A stretch of DNA of 47,850 nt, from positions 1 to 47,850 of the forward strand of contig JASJDU010000016.1 in the NCBI GenBank assembly GCA_030065015.1. The letters run 5' to 3'. How positions within the stretch are numbered: the first letter of the stretch is position 1; each line of letters starts with the position of its first letter. The stretch is from Candidatus Caenarcanales bacterium (GTDB lineage: Bacteria; Cyanobacteriota; Vampirovibrionia; Caenarcaniphilales; Caenarcanaceae). The notes under the pieces were generated by a model. It was not told the DNA's origin, searched no databases, and saw only the letters and a list, made by a program, of their open reading frames with translations. Below, piece by piece: positions 37,557 through 45,145 of this stretch. The position numbers were made by a program, and so were the translations under genes.

Positions 37557-37583
37557 TATTTTATTTTGTATTTATAAACACCA

Positions 37584-38960
37584 GTGCCTAAATTAAATAA
37601 AATCAGATTATCAAATAAGTACTTTCTTCCTGGATTGAAGAGGTGGATAATAACTTTAATAATAGGAATTCTATTTATTATTTTTGGTGTTGCTTTACTT
37701 CTTAAGCTAAGGCCTCTCACTACAATAACCAATTTTATTTGGGATTTTTTACGTTGGATAGCAGATCTTGTACCCGCTCATATTAGTGGTCCAGTTATTT
37801 TGATCTTAGGTGGAGCTTTTGTAGCCTCTTCTCTCCTCTACATGCTCAAAACCATGGTTGATGTAACTTTCCAAGAAAGATCAAGCTTGACCGACAAAAG
37901 TCCGAGTAACACAATTCTTCAGGCTCTAGAAAAAGCCAGCAGAAAAGGGCAAGGTCCCAAAATAGTTGCTATTGGAGGTGGAACAGGCTTATCAACCTTA
38001 TTAAGAGGCATTAAGAGCTATAGTAACAATATAACAGCAATTGTAACGGTTGGTGATGATGGTGGCAGCTCGGGAAGGTTGAGAGAAGAATTGAAAGTTG
38101 TACCTCCTGGAGATATAAGGAATTGTATAGTTGCACTCTCCGACGAAGAAGAAGTCACAACTTCTATTTTTCAATATCGTTTCACAGAGGGAACACTGAA
38201 AGGTCACAGCCTGGGTAACTTATTTTTAGCAGCTCTTTGCGATCTGAGCGGTGATATGTCTAAAGCTTCTCAAGTAGCAAGTAGAATCTTGCGTACTGGA
38301 GGAACAGTACTTCCTTCATCCGTACAAGCAATTCATTTATCCGCAGAGATGGAAGATGGTTCAATAGTTGAAGGTGAATCTAACATTCCAGATGCTAATA
38401 AAAAAATTAAAAAGGTTTTTGCAGATTCTTTACCACCTGCGCTGCCGGAATCGGTAGAAGCCATCAAAGATGCCGATATGATATTACTCGGACCGGGTAG
38501 TTTATACACATCAATCATTCCAAACCTATTATTTCCAGAAATTGTTGCGGCTCTTAGAGAGTCTCAGGCAAAAGTTTTTTATGTAAGCAACCTGGTTCAA
38601 GACAAAGAAACAAGAGGATATAACGTCTTAGATTGCGTAAATGAAATCATAAGCCACTCAGGAAAGAAAATTATAGACACTGTTCTGGTGAATAATACAG
38701 AAAGCTGGGATCTCCCAAAAGGAAAACCAATACAAGTAGATTATCTCGGCTTAAGTAAATTAGGAATTGAAGTAGTAACAAGACCGAAGCTTCATAACAA
38801 TTTAGGGAGACATAATCCACTCAGACTTGGTCGTTCAATAATGCAGTGGTTTAACCTAAGACAAGCTGCTAATAGAAGAAGAGAAAATGATAATAACAAT
38901 CATCAAACGGATAATAGAAATAGAGCCAATTTAAAGCTCATTAACCAAAGTTTTAGGTAA
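37584..38960 (+). CDS. yvcK: YvcK/CofD-like protein with N-terminal membrane domain
   Basis: 458 residues from a GTG start. Residues 1-120 form an extension with two TM helices (WIITLIIGILFIIFGVALLL and GPVILILGGAFVASSLLYML). The CofD-like domain follows: KIVAIGGGTGLSTLLRGIK, TVGDDGGSSGRLREEL, PPGDIRNCIVALS, GHSLGNLFLAAL and LGPGSLYTSIIPNLL. YvcK proteins bind UDP-GlcNAc-type ligands and are needed for growth on gluconeogenic carbon and for cell shape in firmicutes. The membrane extension is common in Cyanobacteria and some other phyla, as I recall. The C-terminus is Asn/Arg-rich. No whiA or rapZ adjacent. Confidence 0.92.
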   Translation: MPKLNKIRLSNKYFLPGLKRWIITLIIGILFIIFGVALLLKLRPLTTITNFIWDFLRWIADLVPAHISGPVILILGGAFVASSLLYMLKTMVDVTFQERSSLTDKSPSNTILQALEKASRKGQGPKIVAIGGGTGLSTLLRGIKSYSNNITAIVTVGDDGGSSGRLREELKVVPPGDIRNCIVALSDEEEVTTSIFQYRFTEGTLKGHSLGNLFLAALCDLSGDMSKASQVASRILRTGGTVLPSSVQAIHLSAEMEDGSIVEGESNIPDANKKIKKVFADSLPPALPESVEAIKDADMILLGPGSLYTSIIPNLLFPEIVAALRESQAKVFYVSNLVQDKETRGYNVLDCVNEIISHSGKKIIDTVLVNNTESWDLPKGKPIQVDYLGLSKLGIEVVTRPKLHNNLGRHNPLRLGRSIMQWFNLRQAANRRRENDNNNHQTDNRNRANLKLINQSFR

Positions 38961-39069
38961 AATCCACACTCTGTCTAGACTGAATATTAAATCAAAATAA
39001 ACAAAATGTTCTCGTTTACGCTTAGCCATTTAAACTTTTGACTAGTCGAATCTTAATCGTTGCAAACAA

Positions 39070-39333
39070 ATGAGAATACTACCTGGAACTCTTATCCAAA
39101 GAAACTCTTCAACAATGAACGCCCCCAAGCAAGTTCGTTTCAAAAATGACCTTCCTTTAGGACAAGGGGTAACAATAAAAAAAGATACTACTGCAGAAGT
39201 TGAAGATGCCGCCGGAATTGATTCATCATTTTTAACAAAATTTCAGCCGCCTGTTATAAAAGATAAAGGAGATGAACTGAAGAGCACGATTCTTCCCTCA
39301 AATGTAGTAAAAGAAAACACTACTGATATATAG
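39070..39333 (+). CDS. Small hypothetical protein
   Basis: 87 residues, or 72 from the inner ATG at 39115 (MNAPKQVRFKNDLPL). No signal peptide, membrane helix or known motif is visible. The composition is polar with acid and lysine mixed, as in TIKKDTTAEVEDAAG. It converges with rsmE, and the two stops overlap by 14 bases. It may be real given its protein-like composition, but there is no family evidence. Confidence 0.4.
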   Translation: MRILPGTLIQRNSSTMNAPKQVRFKNDLPLGQGVTIKKDTTAEVEDAAGIDSSFLTKFQPPVIKDKGDELKSTILPSNVVKENTTDI

Positions 39334-40057
39334 AACAATGCGAGCACCCAACAACAATTGCGGTTTCAGATCGTAGAATACGGTTACCTAAAGATTTTGC
39401 GTAAAAGCCTTTTTGAATTAGTAAGTTTTTTTCTCTTTCACTGAATCCTCCTTCAGGACCAAAGATTAAAGACAAAGTAGTATTTTCTTTGGGTATTGGA
39501 TTTAGGTGATTTTCGTTGAAGGATTTTTGATTATTCTGCAACCTCTCTAGAAAGACAATTCCAGTTTCATTACTAGCAAGTTGAATGTCTTGGACTTTGA
39601 TTGTTTTCTCGTTTATAAATGGTATTTTTAGCCTTTCAGACTGTTCCACCGCTTCTAAGATAATTTTTTGCCAGCGTTCTAATTTATGACTTAGGTTGTT
39701 TGCAGATTTCACAGAGTGATCGAACTCTATGAATTGGAATTCATTAGCTCCAAGTTCGGTACATTTTTGAAGCACTAATTCGGTTTTGTCATTTTTCAGA
39801 AGTGGAATTAAAAGCTTTAAATGAAAATTATTCTCGGGGGACTGTTCAGGAATAATCTCTTCTATATTTTTTAAAGAAATTAAATCCCTCGATATTGAAC
39901 TCAGTTCAAAAAGGAATTGCTTTTCTTCGCAAATACCAATTATTTGATCACCAATTTTTAAACGGAAAACCTTTGTTATTTGTTTAATCTGATCTGGATC
40001 TACTATTTCAGTCAATCCATTCAACAGAACAAATCTTGGAATTCGTTTTTCTTTCAT
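39320..40057 (-). CDS. rsmE: 16S rRNA (uracil1498-N3)-methyltransferase
   Basis: 245 residues, usual RsmE length. Methylates U1498 in the decoding site of 16S rRNA. An N-terminal PUA-like domain is followed by a SPOUT domain. Its SAM-binding knot is LIFGPEGGFSEREKNLL and SLGNRILRSETAIV. LLIPLLKNDKTELVLQKCTE and LGANEFQFIEFDHSVK are also family markers. GGGAAAG lies 7 bases upstream of the ATG. Confidence 0.95.
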   Translation of the reverse strand: MKEKRIPRFVLLNGLTEIVDPDQIKQITKVFRLKIGDQIIGICEEKQFLFELSSISRDLISLKNIEEIIPEQSPENNFHLKLLIPLLKNDKTELVLQKCTELGANEFQFIEFDHSVKSANNLSHKLERWQKIILEAVEQSERLKIPFINEKTIKVQDIQLASNETGIVFLERLQNNQKSFNENHLNPIPKENTTLSLIFGPEGGFSEREKNLLIQKGFYAKSLGNRILRSETAIVVGCSHCSIYQ

Positions 40058-40126
40058 TAAATTACTTTCCCAAAACTAATTTAAGTTTAAGTGAATAAAA
40101 AATAGTTCTTGAGAAGCTATAAACTA

Positions 40127-40861
40127 CTAGATTATTAAATCAGCATTAGAAATGTTTTTAAGACCTTGATTGAATCTTGCTTCTGCGATATTCCAATTTA
40201 TATTCTTAACAAAATCGTTTATATAAGCCTGCTTATTGGTTCCATGATCGATCATATAAGCATGTTCGTAAACATCCATGACCACAACCGGCCAAATATA
40301 GCTGAGCATAGTACCTTCATTATGAGCATCCAATCCAAATATATCCAAGTTCCCATCAAATAAGTTGAGTCCTAAGATTGTCCAACCTCTAGAGGACTTA
40401 CCCGCTGTTTTGAAATTGCTTATAAAGTTATCAAAGTTTCCATATTGCCTGTTAATTGCATTTAAGAGTTCAGACTGATTAATTTTTGTTGGCGCTTGAG
40501 ACAAATTACCAAAATATAGTTCATGTAAAACGGTACCTCCATAGGCAAAACCTTTATTAATTAGGCTGTCATGCGTTATTCCAGTTTTTTTCTCTTGCTC
40601 ATGTACTTTATTCAACTTACTGACATATTTTTTATACAGACCCAAGTGTTCACTAATTTGTCTTGAACTCATTCCGGATGGTGGAGTAACAATAAGAGGA
40701 GTAAAGTCCTTAGGCTGAATCTGTTTTTCTGTCCAATATTTTTTTGATGTTTGAGAACTAGCTTTTGTATTTGCTAAATTAGGAATTAAAGTTGCTGCCG
40801 CCATTACAGTTCCGGCTTTCAGTAAATCTCTACGAGAAAAATCTTTGGATTCTTGAGCCAT
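40127..40861 (-). CDS. Tat-exported Fe/Mn superoxide dismutase
   Basis: 244 residues. The N-terminus has a twin-arginine motif (SRRDLLK) followed by AGTVMAAATLIPNLANTKAS, so export by Tat is predicted. The metal ligands of the Fe/Mn SOD fold fit H72 (SEHLGLYKKYV), H113 (TVLHELYFGNL), D196 and H200 (VVMDVYEHAYMID). It belongs to a divergent branch with LHELYF in place of the usual NHxFYW. GGTGAT sits before the ATG. With exported KatG it suggests a periplasmic oxygen-radical defence. Confidence 0.88.
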   Translation of the reverse strand: MAQESKDFSRRDLLKAGTVMAAATLIPNLANTKASSQTSKKYWTEKQIQPKDFTPLIVTPPSGMSSRQISEHLGLYKKYVSKLNKVHEQEKKTGITHDSLINKGFAYGGTVLHELYFGNLSQAPTKINQSELLNAINRQYGNFDNFISNFKTAGKSSRGWTILGLNLFDGNLDIFGLDAHNEGTMLSYIWPVVVMDVYEHAYMIDHGTNKQAYINDFVKNINWNIAEARFNQGLKNISNADLII

Positions 40862-40919
40862 TGTTCTATCACCAATTAGTTTTATCTAATTGATTGTAAT
40901 TGAATGCTCTGTTGTTTGC

Positions 40920-41630
40920 CTATGAATTTGAAGGACTTGCAGAAGTAGGTGGAGATGTAGTTTGTCCGGAGACAAGTTGATTTCCATTAATTTCCACCGA
41001 TAAAGAATTTCTCTTTTGGATGAGTGAATATTTGTATCTATCATATTCAATAGAAGATTTTCCTCCAGGACTTAATAATTTCAACAACGCCTCAAGATTA
41101 GTGACTGCAGATGCATAAAGTGCTAATTTTTCATTTTTATCGCTTGTTTGAGAAGCTTGAGAAGTACATTTCTTTATCTCTTCAAGATATGAAAGTCTCC
41201 TAAAAGCGTCTTCTAGTAACTGTAAGGGTTTATAGCCCTCCGAAAATTTATTCTTAGCTTTTTGAATGATTATTTCAGCTTCTTTCAATACATCAGGATC
41301 GTAGGTGACTAGCTCAAAGCAACAGTTGAGTTTACCAATTAATAGATCTAAGTTGTTTGGATATTGATTTGAGAGAGAAGAATATAGCTTTAATGCTTTA
41401 TGTAAATTTCCAGAATTTTTGAGAGCATTTGCATACCAAATTTTAAAAGTAGCATCTTGATAAAGTTGTGGCTTCATTGATTCTAAGATATTTAATGCCT
41501 GTTTGGGACTAGAAGCCTCCAAATATGCTTCTTTCCAGGGACACATCTTCCTCTGACGAGATAAGCTTTTTTCTTGTGGTGCTGAGCTTAGTATCTGAGG
41601 TTTGATGTAAAGGGTTTGAAGGATCTGCAT
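40920..41630 (-). CDS. TPR-like helical protein
   Basis: 236 residues, no signal peptide. The central part has paired-helix TPR-like segments (IWYANALKNSGNLHKALKLY, SSLSNQYPNNLDLLIGKLNC). A later helix pair contains KLALYASAVTNLEALLKL. The C-terminus is Ser/Thr/Pro-rich. I do not recognise the family; it probably mediates protein contacts. It is separate from the SOD gene by 58 bases on the same strand, so could be co-transcribed with it. Confidence 0.6.
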   Translation of the reverse strand: MQILQTLYIKPQILSSAPQEKSLSRQRKMCPWKEAYLEASSPKQALNILESMKPQLYQDATFKIWYANALKNSGNLHKALKLYSSLSNQYPNNLDLLIGKLNCCFELVTYDPDVLKEAEIIIQKAKNKFSEGYKPLQLLEDAFRRLSYLEEIKKCTSQASQTSDKNEKLALYASAVTNLEALLKLLSPGGKSSIEYDRYKYSLIQKRNSLSVEINGNQLVSGQTTSPPTSASPSNS

Positions 41631-41707
41631 TTTCTTTAGATATCAAAAGCTTTCTTTAGGCCAAAGAGTATAAATGGCAAACTTGAAGCCAAAACGAATT
41701 TTTATTA

Positions 41708-41735
41708 AATGTTAATACTCGTATCTTTTGTTGTA
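41708..41735 (+). promoter_or_regulatory. metE: Predicted metE promoter
   Basis: A -35-like TTAATA and a -10-like TAGAAT, separated by 16 bases, lie about 40 bases before metE. An AGG (in GTAGG) precedes the ATG. No S-box, cobalamin or other riboswitch fold is visible in this 145-base gap. Confidence 0.4.
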
Positions 41736-41775
41736 GAATTGTGAGTATTAAAAGTTAATTGATGAGTAGGTTCAA

Positions 41776-44085
41776 ATGGTCACAGCTAATAATTTAGGGT
41801 TTCCACGTTTTGGAGAACAAAGAGAATTTAAATTTGCAACAGAAAAATATTGGAAGAGCGAGAGTACTGAAACAGACCTTTTAAAATCATTAGCTGAGAT
41901 TAGAGCAAAGAATTGGAAACTACAAAAAGAAGCTGGAATAGATTTAATTCCTTCAAATGATTTTTCATATTATGACCAAGTTCTTGATATGTGCTGCTTA
42001 GTCGGAGCTATTCCGGATAGATACTCTGCTTTATTTACGGATAATAAAGTAAGCCTTGAACTCTACTACTCAATGGCCAGAGGAAACACTGGCAAAGATT
42101 TAACTGCAATGGAAATGACCAAGTGGTTCGATACAAACTACCACTACATAGTTCCTGAATTTACTAAAGATCAAGAATTTCAAATTAGTTGGGATAAACC
42201 TTTTACAGAGTATGAAGAAGCTAAGAAACTGGGAATTAACACTAAGCCAGTTTTGATTGGGCCAGTAACTTTTTTGAGCTTAGGTAAAGAAAAAGACGAT
42301 AATTTCAGTCGCTTCGACTTACTAGAACCGCTAGTAAAAGTTTATGCACAGGTTCTTAATAAGTTATCCGAAGCAGGTGCCGAGTGGATACAAATCGATG
42401 AACCCTGCTTGGTAATGGATTTAACTGACGAGCAAAGAAATGCTTACCGCAAATTACCTGAACTTCTTAAAAAAGAACTAGGATCTGACTTCAAATCTAA
42501 GCTTTTGCTTACAACTTACTTCGAACAAATCGAATCGAACGTTGATCTAATCGATTCTTTCTGGGATGGTTTACACATTGATTTGGTGAGAAGTCCCAAA
42601 CAATTGAGTTCTGTTATTGAAAAACTTTCTTCCGATCAATATCTTTCAATTGGCCTGGTTGATGGAAGAAACATATGGAAAAACAACATAGAAAGCTCTA
42701 TTGAAATAGCCAAAAGTGCTTTAAATAAAGTTAGTGCAGACAAGTTGATGATTGCAGGATCTTGCTCATTACTTCATTGTCCAGTGGACTTGGATAACGA
42801 AACTGCCTTAAATCCTGAGATTAAGCAGTGGATGTCCTATGCAAAAGACAAATTAAAAGAAATCAACGCAATTACACAAGCAGTTTCTGGAGATTTGAGT
42901 GCAGAAGTTTCTCAGTACATAGAAGAAAATAAAGTAGCTTGTGATTCAAGGGCAAAATCCAATTTAGTGCACAAACAAGAAATTAAAGATCGAGCAGCAA
43001 AAGTAACTAGCAAAGATATGGAAAGGATTTCTCAATTTGCGGCTCGTAAGAAAAAACAACAAGAATCACTAAAACTCCCTTTATTTCCAACAACAACAAT
43101 TGGTTCTTTTCCTCAAACAAAAGAAGTGCGCCAAGCAAGAGCCAAGTTCCGAAAGGGTGAACTTTCTGCAGAAGAATATGACAAATTCATCAGAGAAGGA
43201 ATTGCTAGTGCAATAAAACTTCAAGAAAGTATTGAAATGGACGTACTAGTTCATGGTGAATTTGAAAGAAATGACATGGTTGAATATTTTGGAGAATATT
43301 TAACCGGCTTTACAACAACAAAAAACGGTTGGGTTCAATCATACGGAACAAGAGGTGTCAAGCCACCAGTAATTTATGGTGATGTATCAAGAATCTCCCC
43401 TATGACTGTTGAATACACTAAGTTTGCGCAAGAATTAACGGATAAGCCTGTTAAAGGAATGCTCACGGGACCAGTTACTATTCTTCAATGGTCTTTTGTG
43501 AGAGATGATCAACCCCGTTCAGAAACTGCAAAACAAATAGCTTTAGCCATTAGAGACGAGGTTTCAGATTTAGAAAAAGCCGGTATTAAAGTGATTCAAA
43601 TTGACGAACCCGCTTACAGAGAAGGTCTTCCTCTTCGAAATGAAGATAAAGCAGATTATCTAAAATGGTCAACGAATGTATTTAGACTTTCAGCATCAAG
43701 TGTAGAAGACGAAACTCAAATACACACACATATGTGTTACTCAGAATTCAATGACATCATAAGCAATATTGCCGACATGGATGCTGATGTTATTACAATT
43801 GAGACATCTCGCTCACAGATGGAACTGCTGGGTGCCTTTGAAAGATTTGATTATCCGAATCAAATCGGTCCTGGAGTTTACGATATTCACTCTCCAAGAG
43901 TGCCTTCTCAAGAAGAAATGGTTGATTTGCTCGAAAAAGCAGTCAAGGTTCTTCCAGAAGATAACATTTGGGTAAACCCTGATTGTGGTCTCAAAACTCG
44001 TGGCTGGGAAGAAGTTAAACCTTCTTTAGTTAATATGATTCAAGCTGCAAAAGAGTTGAGAAGCAAAATTACCGCTAACGCTTGA
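41776..44085 (+). CDS. metE: Cobalamin-independent methionine synthase
   Basis: 769 residues, full length. Transfers the methyl group of 5-methyltetrahydropteroyl-tri-glutamate to homocysteine, giving methionine, without B12. The N-terminal duplicate barrel begins with NNLGFPRFGEQREFKFATEK. The C-terminal barrel has FPTTTIGSFPQTKEVRQARA, VHGEFERNDMVEYFGEYLTG, and the zinc ligands in HMCYSEFNDI (His, Cys) and NPDCGLKTRGW (Cys), with the Glu in the second barrel. It is monocistronic and ends at a strong terminator. Confidence 0.97.
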   Translation: MVTANNLGFPRFGEQREFKFATEKYWKSESTETDLLKSLAEIRAKNWKLQKEAGIDLIPSNDFSYYDQVLDMCCLVGAIPDRYSALFTDNKVSLELYYSMARGNTGKDLTAMEMTKWFDTNYHYIVPEFTKDQEFQISWDKPFTEYEEAKKLGINTKPVLIGPVTFLSLGKEKDDNFSRFDLLEPLVKVYAQVLNKLSEAGAEWIQIDEPCLVMDLTDEQRNAYRKLPELLKKELGSDFKSKLLLTTYFEQIESNVDLIDSFWDGLHIDLVRSPKQLSSVIEKLSSDQYLSIGLVDGRNIWKNNIESSIEIAKSALNKVSADKLMIAGSCSLLHCPVDLDNETALNPEIKQWMSYAKDKLKEINAITQAVSGDLSAEVSQYIEENKVACDSRAKSNLVHKQEIKDRAAKVTSKDMERISQFAARKKKQQESLKLPLFPTTTIGSFPQTKEVRQARAKFRKGELSAEEYDKFIREGIASAIKLQESIEMDVLVHGEFERNDMVEYFGEYLTGFTTTKNGWVQSYGTRGVKPPVIYGDVSRISPMTVEYTKFAQELTDKPVKGMLTGPVTILQWSFVRDDQPRSETAKQIALAIRDEVSDLEKAGIKVIQIDEPAYREGLPLRNEDKADYLKWSTNVFRLSASSVEDETQIHTHMCYSEFNDIISNIADMDADVITIETSRSQMELLGAFERFDYPNQIGPGVYDIHSPRVPSQEEMVDLLEKAVKVLPEDNIWVNPDCGLKTRGWEEVKPSLVNMIQAAKELRSKITANA

Positions 44086-44100
44086 GTTCAATCAGACCTA

Positions 44101-44144
44101 GAATTGAAAGATTTCATCGGCTGAAACCTTTCAATTCATTTTTT
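44101..44144 (+). terminator. Strong intrinsic terminator of metE
   Basis: GAATTGAAAG (44101-44110) pairs with CTTTCAATTC (44128-44137). Inside, TTTCA pairs with TGAAA around a TCGGC loop, so the hairpin has about 15 pairs with one mismatch. It is followed by ATTTTTTAATCTTTT, and it begins 15 bases after the metE stop. Confidence 0.88.
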
Positions 44145-44156
44145 AATCTTTTCAGG

Positions 44157-44193
44157 AAGAGATGTTGATACATGAGAGTTATCAACATCTCTT
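44157..44193. repeat. Long perfect inverted repeat beside the tlyA promoter
   Basis: AAGAGATGTTGATA (44157-44170) and TATCAACATCTCTT (44180-44193) are exactly complementary, giving a 14-base stem with a 9-base loop (CATGAGAGT). No long T run follows. Its right arm abuts and overlaps the predicted -35 box at 44192-44197, so it may be an operator or a second terminator. Confidence 0.75.
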
Positions 44194-44219
44194 TAAATAA
44201 TATTAGTTTATATTATAAT
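44192..44219 (+). promoter_or_regulatory. tlyA: Predicted tlyA promoter
   Basis: TTTAAA (44192-44197) and TATAAT (44214-44219) are separated by 16 bases. Transcription would start about 17 bases before the ATG at 44243. The -10 is a perfect consensus. Confidence 0.6.
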
Positions 44220-44242
44220 TTCTACAGTATTCGGCTGGACCC

Positions 44243-45103
44243 ATGGGTAGAAGAGCACAAAATACAAAGAAACAACTAGTTGAGTTTTTAGTTGATAATT
44301 ACTTTAAAGAAGAGAACGAAGCTTTAACCGCCGTTAAGCTCGGGGTTGTTTATGTCAATGGAAAGCTCATTAAAAGGCCGGGAATTATAGTTGATGAAGA
44401 ATCCGACAAAGTAAAAGTTGTTGGAGAAGGAAAGATTTTTGTTAGCCGAGGAGGATATAAACTTCAAGAAGCTTTAAAAGTTTTTGGGTTATCACTTAAC
44501 GATAGAGTTTGTTTAGATATAGGGACTTCAACAGGCGGATTTAGCGACTGTATGTTGCAATATGGTGCTAAAAGTGTTTTTGCAATTGACACAGGTTATG
44601 GACAGTTGGATTGGAAAATAAGAACCGATGAAAGAGTAACAACGGTCGAAAGAATGAATGTTCGATATCTTCTTCCAGAAAGACTTTACGGGAATTCCGA
44701 ATTTAGCAAAGCAACTTTTGCCGCTATAGATGTGTCTTTTATTTCAGTGATTAAAATTATTCCGAGCATTCAAAATCTTCTTGCCGGACCGGATAAATCT
44801 GAATTGGCAATTTTAGTGAAGCCTCAGTTTGAAGCTGGCAAGAACCAAGTTGGCAGAGGAGGACTAATTAAAAATCCTACTATTCATCTAGAAATTCTCT
44901 CTCACTTTGTTAGCAGCTGTTATAGAGCCGGTTTGGATATAAGAAAAATAATACACTCCCCTCTTTTAGGTGCCTCTGGTAATTTGGAGTTTTTAGCTTA
45001 TGCAACTTGGCCCAAAGCAGGACCGAACATAAACCCTCAGTTAAATGATTGGTTAAGCAAAATCATAGATATTGCTTATGCTCACCACGGGTTGAAAGAG
45101 TAA
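44243..45103 (+). CDS. tlyA: TlyA-family rRNA 2'-O-methyltransferase (S4-FtsJ)
   Basis: 286 residues. The N-terminal S4 RNA-binding domain covers about 1-60 (LVDNYFKEENEALTAVKLGV, VYVNGKLIKRPG). The FtsJ/RrmJ methyltransferase domain follows: FVSRGGYKLQEAL, SAM motif LDIGTSTGGFSDC, AIDTGYGQLDWKIR, FAAIDVSFISVIK and LVKPQFEAGKNQVGRGG. Members 2'-O-methylate 16S and/or 23S rRNA; they were first annotated as hemolysins. GGA lies upstream in CTGGACCC. Convergent with the repeat-protein gene. Confidence 0.93.
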   Translation: MGRRAQNTKKQLVEFLVDNYFKEENEALTAVKLGVVYVNGKLIKRPGIIVDEESDKVKVVGEGKIFVSRGGYKLQEALKVFGLSLNDRVCLDIGTSTGGFSDCMLQYGAKSVFAIDTGYGQLDWKIRTDERVTTVERMNVRYLLPERLYGNSEFSKATFAAIDVSFISVIKIIPSIQNLLAGPDKSELAILVKPQFEAGKNQVGRGGLIKNPTIHLEILSHFVSSCYRAGLDIRKIIHSPLLGASGNLEFLAYATWPKAGPNINPQLNDWLSKIIDIAYAHHGLKE

Positions 45104-45105
45104 AC

Positions 45106-45145
45106 AACTCAGTAAAAAAAAGATAATTTCCTTTTTTATTGAGTT
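45106..45145. terminator. Bidirectional terminator between tlyA and repeat protein
   Basis: AACTCA (45106-45111) pairs with TGAGTT (45140-45145). Inside, TAAAAAA pairs with TTTTTTA, separated from the outer stem by one G-T wobble. A and T runs serve as U tracts in both directions. It spans the TAA stop of the minus-strand gene (45136-45138). Confidence 0.65.

Noticed and set aside
41631-41775. Riboswitch (S-box or cobalamin) ahead of metE
   Set aside because: The gap is short, and I find no stem pattern or conserved boxes of these classes, only an ordinary promoter.
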